Positions 46,685 to 59,319 of a DNA stretch of 64,000 bases are shown piece by piece (position 1 is the stretch's first letter; every line of letters begins with the position of its first letter). The DNA lies in assembly GCA_028023455.1 (NCBI GenBank), contig JAQFVV010000030.1, positions 5,538,501 through 5,602,500 on the forward strand, read 5' to 3'. Both the position numbers and the translations under genes were made by a program. Origin of the DNA: Epiperipatus broadwayi (lineage: Eukaryota; Onychophora; Udeonychophora; Euonychophora; Peripatidae). The notes under the pieces were generated by a model, which saw only the letters and a program-made list of their open reading frames with translations, did not search any database and was not told the DNA's origin.

Positions 46685-48564
46685 GTGAGTTATGAGTATA
46701 TTTTAAAAATATGTATTATCAATCAATTCACAAGTGGGTTATGGAGTCTAAAAATATTAATTTTTAACAATATAACTTTTCAACATGGTGGTTCCTTTAA
46801 TTAATCTTATTGTTTGCTTTAACAATTAATTACACTTTGTGAAAGCTGAATTTCTTTCGTTATTGGTTATAACTATATATTTAAAAAAGGGTCATAACTA
46901 TAATACAGTATTTGAAAATTTTGATTTTATTAGAAGTATATTATTGGTTAAATATCACCTTTTAAAAAAATATCAAAGTTAAAACAATTTAAGTCAAAAA
47001 ATCATAAAATTTCCGATCATGATGAAAGCCAAAATAATAGTATTATTTAAACTTATGATACATTTTTAAAATTTAGAAATATTTGTACTTTTGTTTGTGT
47101 TTTTTTAGGTTCATTGTTTATGATAATTTTGTATGTAATTGTGCAATATTAAGTCTGATGTCGACATAGTTTATCTTTTGATAAATAATTTCATAATTTG
47201 TCTGTGCGCCAACCATTCACTGTAACTGTTGTATTAATTTGTCAAAGCAGAGAACTTTCTCTTAAAATTCTGTATTCAAGAAATATTAAATTTTCTAATG
47301 TATGTATAACATTATTTATTTTCGAAGGTAATAATAGTCCGCTTTCTGGAAAAAGTATTATTAAATATAGATTTTTTTATATATTCATATTCTCACGATA
47401 AGAGATGATATAAATTTCGATTATAACATTTCCTAGAGACCCAAAATTATTTGCTAGGTATTGAAAAAAAAAAAGTTAAAATTTTCGTTAAAACTTTTAC
47501 AACCTTTTTTTTGTAACAAAATAGTCTGAGAATGATCTATAATTTTTTTAAAACTTTCATGGAGTTAATTAGATGTCTTTATAAATTGCATTTTTAATGA
47601 TGATCAGCCCAATTTGGTAAACAGAATTTAATGGCCATTTCTATTTAGTAGGTTTTTGAAAATGCAAGTGAAGTAGAAAATCTGTTTTGTAGTGGTGTTC
47701 TGGAAAAATATTGCATATAATGAAAGATTATCGTTTCAAGAAAATTGATTGCTAAGTGAAGATAATTTGTTTTTATTGCAATTATATGATTCAAATAGAA
47801 TGATTGATTTTTAGACAGTGTTTTAAAAGATAGCTGATATTTTATGAAAATGTAGAATTTATGTTGACTGATGAAGATTAAAATTAAGTGTAGTTAATTG
47901 AAATTAACAAAACAAAATTAAAGTTCTACATAAATATTCTAAATAGTTGAGATTTAGATTGAGATTAAAACTTGGATTTTAACGATAGTTTTTATAATCT
48001 TTCTTCTGTCTATATATATTCCAATAAGCCTCATCTGTTCTGAGTATTGATTTCATGTTCATTAGTATGTATAAAATTATGTTCTTTTTTTTCATAATAT
48101 GACTTAAAATTAACCATTTTAGGGAATCTATTTGTAGAAAAAAGTTTGATGGATCTTTAGATTTCATTAACTAAATGTACATGCTAATCGCTGATGTAAT
48201 TTAGATTCAAATGTGTACCAATGGATATTCAAATTTGTAAAACTTGCTTGTTAAATAATTTTATCCTTATATAAATGATGAGGTAAAAGATTTAGATGTA
48301 AATACGAGTATTTCTGGTGCAGAGTCCAGGTAAATACTTTTTGTAAGGTTAATAGTTACTCTGTGATGAGCTATGCTTTATTCACTTTAATATGGAAAGA
48401 TACATTTTTTATATATGTGAAGTTGACACTAATTATATAAATATGCCAGAGCGGATGATGCAACTAACTTGAAATTTAAAACTATCCCAAATTAAATTAA
48501 AAGAGACATTATGTATTAGTCAATAAAAAAATTACAAATCTATTTTCCTTACAATATTAAAATG
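46685..48564. other. Presumed first intron of the Atg8-like gene
   Basis: A+T-rich with no recognised exon. Ends at the FHR insertion. Confidence 0.4.
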
Positions 48565-48903
48565 AAGCAGGCAAAACTCTCTATACGTATTGCCACTCAG
48601 TGCAAGCCAGATCAATGGATGCCAGAAGGCTTGTGCATAAAATCCTCATCTAGTACCTACTTATCCAATATCCCCTGACAAGTTTCGGACTTGTGGCCTT
48701 TGTCAGTGAAGAGCCTTGGATCTGCCACAAACCAGAAACTAGGCTGGGGATATTGGATGAGTAGGCACTAGATGGGGATTTTATGCACAAGCCTTCTGGC
48801 ATCCATTGATTACTCTGGCTTGCACTGAGTGGCACTGCTATATGAAGAGTTTTGCCTGTTTTAATAACAGTTAAGAGCAAGCATAAGAAATGGGGATCAT
48901 GTG
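48565..48903 (+). mobile_element. FHR element, 339-bp copy with both arms
   Basis: It begins AAGCAGGCAAAACTCTCT-like text and ends with the tail GAAATGGGGATCATGTG. A perfect 12-bp direct repeat, AATATTAAAATG, flanks it at 48553-48564 and 48904-48915. The two arms pair over about 140 bp. Confidence 0.85.
48663..48722 (-). ncRNA. Hammerhead motif, FHR copy with altered core
   Basis: Minus-strand reading: AUCCAA, GGC, UCUUCA, CUGACAA (G8 changed to A), stem II GG/CC, then a clean CCGAAAC junction, stem III AC-UU-GU, cleavage C, AGGGGA, UA, UUGGAU. The first stem I pair is lost (A-A). It is useful for comparison because here a C directly precedes GAAAC, as in the standard hammerhead. Confidence 0.5.
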
Positions 48904-49193
48904 AATATTAAAATGCACACATCCCATCATTATTAACTAAAAAAATAATTTCTGCATTCGCACACATATATATAAAATAAACTAGAATTGATTATTAACA
49001 GTTCTTAATTTTTGACAAAATTAGATTTTGCGTTATCCTTATCACCTTTTATTATACATAAATTTACTATCTTATAAGTAATGGAATGGTCTTTATAAAA
49101 CATTCTTTCAATAATTCTCAATTTATTCCAAATCTTTAGTACAACTTTGAATAATAATTAATGGAAAGTGTATATAGTACATGTGATGTTGGA

Positions 49194-52072
49194 CAGTAGT
49201 GGCAAACCTTTTTATGTGTTCATACCAAAAATTCCAAAGAAATATTTATTGAATGATTGGTGTGCCATATAGTTATTAAATCAAAATATAAACAACTTAA
49301 TTATTGCAGTTTTTAAAAGTTTATAAAACAAAATAATAATAGTAACAATAATAATTAAAAAAAATTTCTAAATAAGCTAAGTACAAGTGAACAATATTTA
49401 TTTAGAAGAGCGCAAGTTGACTAAAATAATAGTAAAAAATTAATAGTAATTAAAACAAATTTTTGGAAATAAACATATAAAATCATCATAGATATTATTT
49501 ATTGATATTTTTACTGATGTACACCGGATACCAAATGTGTTATATCTGGTTCATATTTTGTCACTTTTAATAATGTACTTGCTGAATTAGATTCATTTGC
49601 CATTCTATTTCTTGAACTGTCTTTAATTAAATTCATTTCTGAAAACAATGATTCACATGCATATGTAGAAGAGAAAATTGATAATATAGCAGTCGCTAAT
49701 TTTTTTAAACAATTAAATGTTTCAGGAATAGCATTCCAGGCAATCAGTAGTTCCTCTTCAGCATTCTTTTTACATATACCCAATAATCAATCATTTTCCA
49801 TTGTTTCTAACTCATTCCTCAAATCAACAAATTTCTGTTTCCATATAGAACTGGATTGAAAATCGACTGATTGCATTTCCATATCTTTCAAATTAAGCCA
49901 CTCAAAAATTTCTAACTTGAGACTATCCATTGATATTATGTCTGGGTATAAAATAAATTTTGATATTTCTGAAAATTGTCTGAACTGTGTAAATCTTAAA
50001 GAAAATTCATCAGTTATCAATTGAATAGCAGCACAAAAGTCTTACATCAATTTTACTTGATCTGGCTTTTCATGAGATTCTAAATCAATCAAGAACTTTG
50101 TTATATTTGGAAAATATTTGAAGGTGTAAGAAATAACATTATTGTTGAAAATTTATAATTTAACTTCAAAATGCTTTGATCAAATCAAAAACATGGCAAC
50201 AATTGTAGTTTTACATTTAATTCATTTAGATATGAACACATATCAGTAAAAAACATTAATTTCAAAAGAAATTCAACATCCATTAATTCATTATATTTTT
50301 CAATGATTTTCTCATTACATAAAAAACAGTCTAATTTCATCTAAACACTCAACGAATATTTGAAGAACTTTTCCTTGACTTAACCATCGGACATTGTTGT
50401 ACATAAGTAAACCATTGTATACTGAGTTCACCTTACTCAATAAATTTTAAAATTTTCATTTGTTTAGGGCTTGTGTAGATATAAAATTGACTAACTTAGT
50501 CACAACATTCATAACATCATCCAATGACTTAAAGCTGGCCTTCATGCATAAAACTTGCTGATGTATAATGCAATGAAAACCCAAAATTGAATGTCCAATA
50601 CAGTTGGTAAATAAACTGAGAAAACATTTTCTTTTCCAGTCATATTTCGAGCACCATCTGTTACTGATACAATTTTGGCAACATCTATTTCTTTTTCAGC
50701 GAGTACATTTGAAACTTCATTGCAAATATCTATTCCTTTTGTTGTTGTTACTAATGAGGTTAAACTGATCAATTCTTCTTTGATATTATTCCCAACACAA
50801 TAGCAAATAAAAATAGCCAAACGAGCTGATCCATTTATGTCTGTACTTTCATCAAGGCAGAGAGAAATTAAACTAGAAGATTTTATATCTCTTTTTTGTT
50901 GGTAAGTTATGTTGTTAGCCATTTGCAGGATTCTTTCTTTAACTGTATTTCTAGCCAATGGTAAATCTTTTATTCTCTGAATAATTTTTGCTTTGTTTTC
51001 AAAATCTTCAAAAAGAACTGGTGCACATTTCATCCAAGCTTCTTTCATATATTCTCCATCATTAAAAGGTTTCCCATGTTTGGCAATTACATTTGAAATA
51101 AAAAACTTAGCAACAGTTATACTTGAATGATTTTCGATAAATTTCATTATAGATGTTGATTGAATATTTATATTTTTAAATGCTTGGGCAATATATTCTT
51201 TTTGTTCATCTTTACTTTTTTCACAGAGCGATTTATGATTGGTCTCATAATGCCATTTTACAGATGGTGTTCTCAATACGACTGTTCCGGAACATAAAAC
51301 ACATACTGCCTTGGTGCCTTTGTTAATCATTCCATACTCATCAGTCCACCAATTTTGAAATTCTCTACTGCTTGACAATTTTAATTTTTTATTTTCACTA
51401 GTCATATTAATATAATGGTAACAAATTTATTTAAAAGTAAATTTAAATGAGCTTTAATAATTTTATAAATCAAAGATTTATTATATGTTAAAATATACTA
51501 TTATCCTTATATTTCACTTTTACAGCAAAACTTCAAGCAAAAAAAAAAAACATTGTTTGAGGGCATTGATTACACATTTCGTTCCTTTGTTTATGATTTT
51601 AATTACATTAAAAAAAGAATGGTGTCAACACATTTAGATCAAAAAAGATTAAGACAGAAAACCATTTTATTACTTTTACTTTAGATTTGAAAAAAATTTC
51701 TTCAAAGAGTTATAAAATATTTTACTGAATTTATTTTCTAGTTTTATTGGAATCATTTGACAGATTTCTAGAATATGATACCACAGTATACCAGTACCAT
51801 TTTATTTGATTTAACATATCATAATTTATTGCTTCTAATTTTATTTGATTTAACATATCATAATTTATTGCTTCTAATCAGATTTCAATTGTAAATTGGA
51901 TTCTAATATAATATAATATTTATTTATTTTACCTTTAGTTTACAGTAAATTTTTATTAGTACAGATTTTAGCAACAAAAAAAATATTGAATAATTTAAAG
52001 CATAGAAAATTATATGCAAATAATTCACCTGCCAGTAAAAAATTTGAACATGCCATAGGTTTGCCATCACTG
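49194..52072 (-). mobile_element. hAT transposon with 8-bp target duplication, decayed
   Basis: The inverted ends are CAGTAGTGGCAAACCTTTTT (49194 inward) and, from the right, CAGTGATGGCAAACCTATGG (52072 inward), the common hAT terminus of the BED-type group. The flanking 8-mers are ATGTTGGA (49186-49193) and ATGTAGGA (52073-52080), a 7/8 match. It carries one broken transposase gene on the minus strand. It sits in the putative Atg8-like intron. Confidence 0.85.
49511..51405 (-). pseudogene. hAT transposase (BED finger, GTF2IRD2/ZBED-like), disrupted
   Basis: The N-terminal 287 codons are open from an ATG (MTSENKKLKLSSSREFQNWW). They include a BED-type finger with CVLC and HYETNH, and the first catalytic region SLCLDESTDINGSARLAIFI. 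The second Asp region is VSVTDGARNMTGKE. After about 50545 the frame is broken; pieces continue at 50020-49787 (FSLRFTQFRQFSEISKF), and the C-terminal dimerisation domain at 49783-49511 reads ATAILSIFSSTYACESLFSE and TKYEPDITHL. The order matches a full hAT enzyme of about 600 residues, but at least two disruptions kill it. Confidence 0.85.
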
Positions 52073-52841
52073 ATGTAGGAGAATCTTTTTATTTTTGAAA
52101 ATTCCTGTTCTAAAAGATGGAATTATTTTGAAATAATCTATTTTAAGAAATATAAACAGAAATTCAAAGAATTTAAATATTTCAAAGAATTAGAAAGTAT
52201 TTTTTATCAAAATTGTTTATTGATTTTTAATTAAATTTTTTATATAAATCTGTTGCTTAGAAACAGGCTGTGCTAAACAGTTCCATTTAATTGACTGAAG
52301 CAATACATTGTTTTTGCTCATCCAGGAATAGTTTAATAATCTAGTTTTAAACTCTGCCCCTATAATCACTGGACTAAAATAGCAAACAAATGAATGAATC
52401 AGAATTTTATCAACTAATATTTATAAAATACAACTAGAAATCAATAGCCAAGAATGAGAATGAACTGTATCATAGTAGCTGTTTTATCATTTAAAGCAAA
52501 AATAGCAGTTCTATTAGCTATGAAGCAATGGGGTGCTTTCATAATAGTATGTAACGTGATGGTATCTGAAAAAATAATTTAACGGAAATGTAATTTATTT
52601 TTCTGTAGCAAAATATAAAATAAAAATTAGTAAATTATATTAATACTTATATTAAAATAAAACACAATGTTTTCCATATTATATTTAAAATCTACATTAA
52701 CTCATGCTCCAATGCATAGCATTAGAATAGAATGAGAAATAATGAATTTGTGCTATTCATGCAATTGGATGTGTATGTAAAGCTATAAAAATATTTAAAT
52801 ACATGAGATAAAGAAACAATATAGATTTGCTTTCTTAATAT
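52073..52841. other. A+T-rich DNA, no gene seen
   Basis: No feature recognised. Confidence 0.35.
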
Positions 52842-53036
52842 AACCCAAGCACTGATTATATATGTGTGTGGGAGATGATAATCTGGACCAACTGACGAGT
52901 GCTGGTTCAGCACGAAATACATATTTGGAGATAATTTATCTTTTTCATTTGTGTGTGGTCATATGTATAGGATATATGAGATAGAATGGATGGCTGAAGG
53001 AGCTTGAAAATCTGTGTTAAAATCCTCTATATTCCA
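52842..53036 (+). mobile_element. Hammerhead SINE-like element, single copy
   Basis: The copy is collinear with the right arm at 23.3-23.5 kb: CAAGCACTGATTATATATGTG, the hammerhead (52874-52940), TTGTGTGTGGTCA, then GAGATAGAATGGATGGCTGA and a degraded B-box region (GTTAAAATCC). The upstream half of the arm is absent. Flanking duplications were not found. Confidence 0.7.
52874..52940 (+). ncRNA. Hammerhead ribozyme with canonical core
   Basis: CTGACGA (52892-52898) and GAAA (52914-52917) are both canonical. Stem II is a perfect 6-bp helix, GTGCTG (52899-52904) with CAGCAC (52908-52913), closed by GTT, and its first pair is G-C as expected. Mini stem III would be AUA/UAU around CA (52917-52924). 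The text after it (ATATTTGG) seems one base short compared with ATATATTGG in the sister copies, so UUGG pairs with CCAA (52888-52891) but the cleavage base is displaced. Distal stem I is partly eroded. Core intact, cleavage uncertain. Confidence 0.75.
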
Positions 53037-53109
53037 AAAATTATATCTATATCTTGCATAATTCATATTTTAATTACAGTTGTACAAAATATTATATATG
53101 CTTTTATAT

Positions 53110-55150
53110 TAATTTTTAAGTTTTTTTTTTTTTAACTTAATAACCATAATATATTATTTTGTCTTATAATTATATATAATATTATTTCATGAACAATTGT
53201 ATATATTTTTATTTTTATATTTTTTAATTATTAATTATTATAATAAATTAATTATTTAATTGAAGCTATTTTTAATTTAATGTAAATTTATGTACTTAAA
53301 ACATATATATATGTTTATTCTTTATATTTTAAATTATCTACCAGCTATTAGTTTTTCTTCCTACTGTCAAAAGCTTTTAAAATTTGAATTGCTTGTCTAT
53401 ACATTAACTTCCTCTATATGTTTATTTTTTGTAACTAATAGGTTTTTTTTTTGTTTAGTTAATTTTTATTATTAATTTGTATGCATATATTTTTTTTCCC
53501 ATTTATGTTGTTTCAATTTTATACTAATTGAATTTGTCATTCTACTTATATTATTGCATTTAAAATTATTTCTCTGGCATTTTTTGTATTTAATCTCATA
53601 AACCTCATTTATGCAGTTTTTAATATTTTTATTGGAATTTTTTATTATCTAATGCATCAACTATGTTTTCCCCCATTTTTATCTATTACTTTAAAATTTA
53701 TTTTACTAAATTTTCTGTTTATTAATAATTCATATTTCTTGTTTTGCTTTTATGTTTTTATTCTTATATACTATATATGTTTTCCATTTATATATATTTT
53801 AATTTTTATTATCATTTATTTTGCTTTCAAATAATTTATATTATCTTTATAACCTTTGTTAGGAAATTAATATTTTTTTAATCCATTTAATAAGTTTGTT
53901 TTTTTGTACTCTTCTAAATTTGAATAATAATTTTTGACTCTACATACTTTAAAATTATAATTTATACTATTAATTTGATATATTTTGATTGTTAGAATAT
54001 CAGTTAGTTTTACTATTATCTATAGTACATTTTTTTACAAGTAAAAAGAATTATTAAACAGAAGAGCATTAAGGGAAATGAAATATAGATAATAATATAA
54101 TTAACTTTTACTCTAACGCAGACAAAAAATATAAAATTAATAGTATAAATTCTAAAGTATATAGAGCTAAAAATTATTGCTCAGATTCAGAAAGGGTACA
54201 AAGACATACATTTAATAGTAAAATTTAATAATAAATGAATTTAAACAATAATAATTTTTTAAGAAAGATTAAAAAGATAATATAAAGTTAATAGAAAACA
54301 AAATAAATGATAGTAAAAATAAAAATAAATGGAAACAAAAATAAATATATATGACTAATAACTTATAATTCCAACATAACAAGAAATATAAGATTATAAT
54401 AAAATAACACATTTTAAAATATAAATAAGATATTAAAATAATAATAAAAACCCATAATTAATATATTAGATAAAGAAAATAATAATGACAATATTAAAAG
54501 CTGCGTAAATGGGATTTATGAGATTGAATGCAAAAAGTGTCAGAGAAATAATTTTAAAAGCAGTTATATAAGTGAAATGAAAAATTTAATTATTACAAGA
54601 TTGAAACAATCTAAATAGAATAAAAGATGTATACAATAGAAACAGACCATAAATTTAAAAGAGATATTAATTTAAAAAAATCAATTCAAGTTTAAATAAA
54701 GATTTAAGTTATAAAAATTTGCTTATAAAATAAATAATTTAAATTAATAATAATAAAAATTAATTAAATAAAAATTTTAGTTCCAAAAAATAAAAATATA
54801 TTGGAATTGAAATAATTTAAACATTCAAAAGCTTTTGACAATTGGAAGTGAAACTGCAGAAGATAGATAATTTAAAATATAAAGAATAAAAAAAAAAAGA
54901 AATATTTGTTTTAAATACATAAATTTATATTAAATTAAAAGTAGCTTTATTAAAAAAATTAAATTATTATAATAATTAAAACTATAAAAGCAAATAAATA
55001 TAAATATGGTTATTAAATATAAATTATATTAATTAAACAATTATTATACTAATTAAAAAATAAAAAAACTTAAAAAAGTAAATATAAACTTGATCACAAA
55101 ATATAAATTATCTATAAACAATTGTAAGACAAAAGAATATGTAATAGTTA
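53110..55150. repeat. Large degenerate inverted repeat of Penelope-like element remnants
   Basis: Text from about 54022 leftward on the minus strand matches text from about 54085 rightward on the plus strand. Shared blocks include AATTAATAGTATAAATT, AAAGTAT(G/A)TAGAG, the GIY-YIG remnant (TTTATGAGATT, CAGAGAAATAATTTTAAA) and TTTTAAAAGCTTTTGACA-like text. Arms are about 0.9-1 kb with a centre of about 60 bp. Both arms are strongly A+T-biased and full of stops. Confidence 0.65.
54440..54680 (+). pseudogene. Penelope-like GIY-YIG endonuclease remnant
   Basis: The frame reads KPIINILDKENNNDNIKSC, VNGIYEIECKKCQ, SYISEMKNLIITRLKQSK and then stops. GIYEIECKKC corresponds to the GIY motif with its Cys pair and YISEM to the YIG half (Gly lost), as in Penelope-like element endonucleases located after the reverse transcriptase. 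A mirror copy lies on the minus strand at about 53470-53625. No reverse transcriptase core could be recognised in the A+T-eroded text upstream. Confidence 0.6.
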
Positions 55151-55316
55151 TTAAGCAAAACAAAAAGACTAAATTTAATGTTTAATATAATTATAAAGAT
55201 ATATAATATTTTGCATAATTGTAATTAAAACATGAATAATGTATATTTTTAAATATAGTTATAGTATAATATATTGTTTATGAGTAATTATAATGTATTT
55301 AAATATGTTTGTAGCT

Positions 55317-55344
55317 CTGATGAAGATTACTGGGTAATTGAAAC
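55317..55344 (+). other. Hammerhead-like motif downstream of the Penelope remnant
   Basis: CTGATGA, A, GATTAC-TGG-GTAATT, GAAAC: a 5' core, a stem II of 5-6 pairs (one G-U) and a 3' core, with the same extra A as the 31.8-32.9 kb units. The following TTTAAGAAAATAAAT also resembles those units. The position after the endonuclease fits a 3' pLTR. A degenerate second copy is at about 59020-59050. Confidence 0.45.
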
Positions 55345-56111
55345 TTTAAGAAAATAAATCTAAATAAAATGTAAATGAAAGGGATTATTAATTATGTTTA
55401 TTACTAAAATCAATGCATAGAATATAAGAAGAAAATTAATATAAAATAGAACATGATTCTATACTTACATATTGTTAAATATTGTATATTTAATGAGCGA
55501 CACATTCTAAAAACATTTGTAGTTATAAATTAATATCCAATTATCCTGCTAACTCGAGGAACTACCCTTAAATATAACTAATTGACATGACTTTCATAGA
55601 GTTATATATAAAGTAGATAAGATGGAGATGATTGAACTTAAAAATGGGTTATATTTCCTAATCATCTCCATAAAATCAATACTAAGGATTCCAAATAGGC
55701 TTTAACATTCAGAAGTAATTTGTTTTAAATGAAAAGGTATTTGTTTGCAGCCTTTATTAGAATGCCATTTGTGAAAAGAAAAAAAATGTTGAATGGATTA
55801 ATTCCAGTATGAACATTTGAAATGAAAGTTGCAATATAAAATAATACTGACAACTTGAATTTTACAAACTAATAATTTAACTCTTTCTCTCACACCCACA
55901 CACAAAGTAAAAATAATTATTTTAGAATAAATGTATACAATGAATAAGCATATTAAAAAAAACTAAATAAAGGAAATTTAATTACTAATATAAAAGAAAT
56001 AAATTCAAATATAATAAATGGATTAAATTGACTGATTAAGACCTTTTCTATTTTTTTTTGTTAAAGTTTTTAAAAGAAACAGTCTTACCATGGTATCTAG
56101 CATACTATTCT
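55345..56111. other. A+T-rich DNA
   Basis: A block at about 55475-55535 (TTAAATATTGTATATTTAAT, GAGCGACA) recurs at about 58833-58895, so at least part is repeated. No gene recognised. Confidence 0.4.
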
Positions 56112-56323
56112 TAAAACAGGCAAAACTCTCCACACAGTAGCGCCACCCTGTGCAAACCAGAGTAATCAATGGATGCCAGAAGGCTTGTGCATAAAATTAC
56201 CATCTAGTGCTTTCTGACATCCATTGATTACTCTGGTTGTCACAGGATGGCACTGCTGTATGGAGTTTTGCGTGTTTAATAACAGTTTTGTGCTATCATA
56301 AGAGATGGTGATCATGTAATGTT
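56112..56323 (+). mobile_element. FHR element, centre-deleted copy
   Basis: It runs from TAAAACAGGCAAAACTCTCC to the tail GAGATGGTGATCATGTAATG. The centre with the hammerhead is missing: CATCTAGTGC is followed directly by TTTCTGACATCC. The flanks TAGCATACTATTCT (56098-56111) and TAGTATAGTATTTA (56324-56337) match at 10 of 14 positions, a probable aged target duplication. Confidence 0.7.
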
Positions 56324-59319
56324 TAGTATAGTATTTACTGGTACAGAGTTTACTTACGTGTATAGAGTATGTTGGAATGAAGCTGTATTAATAAATAAGA
56401 TTAGTTAACCTTTATTTTTTTTGCTCCTGCAATTGATTAAAAGTTTAGCCAGAAAATAAAATAAAATAATTTCATTTGTAAGAAATTCTAGATGCATTTT
56501 TTGATAGTAGACATATTTTACAAAGCATCTTAAGTGCATACTATAAAAATCTTTTATTTTCTAAAATTTAAAACGTCATTTGTAAAAAAAATGTAAGAGC
56601 AGACCTTGTTGCATAGAAATAAGAATAAAATTTGAAAACTGCTATGTAGGCAGGTGTATGTCCCATGCAAAAGAATAGATTTGAAAGAATTTAATTTAAA
56701 GAAATGGTGTTTATTGAAAAACAGTAGTGACTAATTAGAAGGGTATATATATCTGGATCAGTTGCATTTAAGGAATTTTTGTTGATGCAACTTGATTCAT
56801 TCTTTCATCTGTTTGCCATAAAGAAGTTATTCAGTCTTGAGACTTTAAAGCCTGGAGTCACCAGCAGTTTTGAAAGCTGAGGTAACAAGAGCAATTGATA
56901 TCAAACCCTGAAAACACCAATGTCTTAGAGAACTAATACTATGGAAGCCTTCAGAAGTAGCAGCAAAATATTCCCAAATGGCAGACTAAAGGATAATATG
57001 TCTGTCATCACTAAACTATTTTCTGCTGCTGAAAATGGAGCTCTGACCAGCTAATATCTACTTACTCCTGTTTTGGTGCTGTTGTTAAACTATAGACAGG
57101 ATTTATTTACAAAATCATCTCCAGCCAATCCCCATTCAAGAACATTAAGCTACTGTCAGAAAACAAAGAGACTCAGAAAAAAAAAGGTACCCATACTTTA
57201 GTTATTTTCATTTATATTTTTCCTAATGAGTAATTATTTAATAAAAGACCTTTGATAATACTGTTGAAAGATTTTTAATAAGTATTTAATCCTAAGCATA
57301 TTGCTAAAAATATTGAATATATTTTATTTCTTCTAAATTATGTTGTTAATTAATATTCTTGGAATTTTTATTTTGTATCTTTTATTTTATCTTTAACAAG
57401 AAAATATTTTTTTTTTGTTGTTAATTAAGATTTTATGAATGTGTTGTGGAAGGGGGCAGAAAGAGTTTGGATGGTGTATTTTTTATAAATGTGTTATTAC
57501 ACTTTCTTAAAACAAAAATCTTAACAGCTTCTTTTCGTGATGCTTTACTAGTCAAATAATTTTATAACTGCTTTTAAGTAAGCAACAAAATGTCAAATGG
57601 AAATATTAATTATAAATATTAAATCATATTTCATTCTTTTATGGAAGCAGCATGTTCATCAATCTCATGTTGAAACTGGCATCCATAATGTAAACTGTCT
57701 TTAGATAGTAGTTTTTGTTTAATTACTGTTAAACAAATTCTAGACAAATAGGTTTAATGATGATCAGGAAATATTATTGTGGTTTTTACATACTTTTTCC
57801 GATTGTTTGTTGAAGGCCATAATTTGATTATCTTACAAAACAAAATAACTCCAAGTAACCAGTAAACTGATATACAATTGGGAGAGAATTTAATATATTT
57901 ATAACTTCCATCACTGATCAGTATGGGATTAAATCCTGTGATGTCTCTTATTTTTCCAATTTTTTCACTTTTAAGTGTTCATTGATAAGGGCACATATTC
58001 TTCAGAAGCTTAGATTGAGTTGTAATTTATCGGTGTTGTGGCATTTAAGGTTTGAGCTCCGAGTAGTTCTCAGGAAATGATTACATAATTATGGTGGGCT
58101 GGTACATGTTTAAATTCATCAGCAATTCATTTACTGTGGCCTTATCAACAAATAATGCTACATAAATCAAGAGTTTCTATTTTTTGTAATGATTTATATT
58201 TAATAAATAATTTCTTTTCAAAACAGTGATGTTTATTTCAATCACAATTTCAGTTCACAAAGCAAAAAGTTTCTTCCCTCCTACTCTTCAATAATTAGAG
58301 TTAGATTGATTTTTTTAATCCTCCAGTCTCTCTAATCTTTTAATCCTTTAATCTTTTTAAGAATTCTTTACATTTTTCTTTTTAACGTTTTTGCTTTTAG
58401 TTAAAAGTAGATAATAGATGACTGATTTTTTAAAATCTTTTAATTACTATTATTTATTAGATTTGTAGATTTATTTTTATTATCTACAAATGTAATCAAA
58501 TTATTATTTTTTAAAAATAAAATAGTTATATAAATGTATTGCAATCTCTTAAAACACCATTACCTGGGTCAAATTCTTTTATTGACATTGATTTTAATAA
58601 ATATTTATTAATTTTAGTTACCTTTATGTATTTATTTGATCCAATTAAGATATGTTCATATATTTTACTTATGCACACACATACATACACATTCATAAAA
58701 AAAACTACTACTGAATCATTGCATTTTCCTTTAATCAATTTTAAAACAATTTTGAATAATCTATTACAGACTAATGTATATACTACTGGGTGATTATCTT
58801 TTTAAACTTCTATTTCCAGCACACACTTCTATTCTTAAATATTGTATATTTAATGAGGGACAATAATTCTAAAAGTATTAGTAGTTTTAAATTAATATAT
58901 CAAAGCAGTAATATCTTTTACTGTTTTTTTTGCTGTCATTCAAATTTAATAAATTGCACAATATCCTTTGAATTATATATTACCTCAAATGTATATATTT
59001 AAATGATGTAAATAGTTTTTTTGAAGATTAATGATGTAATTGAAAATTTAAATGCCAGAATAAGTTGTGTTAAAAAATGGCCAACGATGACAAACTACCA
59101 CATTCCATTGTTTGTTTTTGGCTTTATTGCCTAATTCCCTGAATCTGTCTTCTGAGAGAGTTTCACAGACCTACTAATTGCAAGGGAAAATTCCACATGT
59201 AGGAAGAATACTATTGTCATAATTCAAAGTGAGAAAAGACAATAATTGTTTTTGAAAGCGTAAATGGAAAACGTGAAAATAGTCTTATTAAAATAATTGA
59301 ATCAGGAATAAAAAAAGAT
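56324..59319. other. Non-coding DNA, no gene recognised
   Basis: The part at about 56640-57190 is less A+T-rich and may be an unrecognised element, but its frames are short and broken. No Atg8 exon was seen. The repeat block at 58833-58895 and a degenerate hammerhead-like motif at about 59020-59050 belong to the same material as 55.3-55.5 kb. Confidence 0.35.

Noticed and set aside
53290-53834. Phe/Ile/Tyr-rich plus-strand frames as membrane proteins
   Set aside because: They are T-rich antisense text of the Penelope-like remnant.
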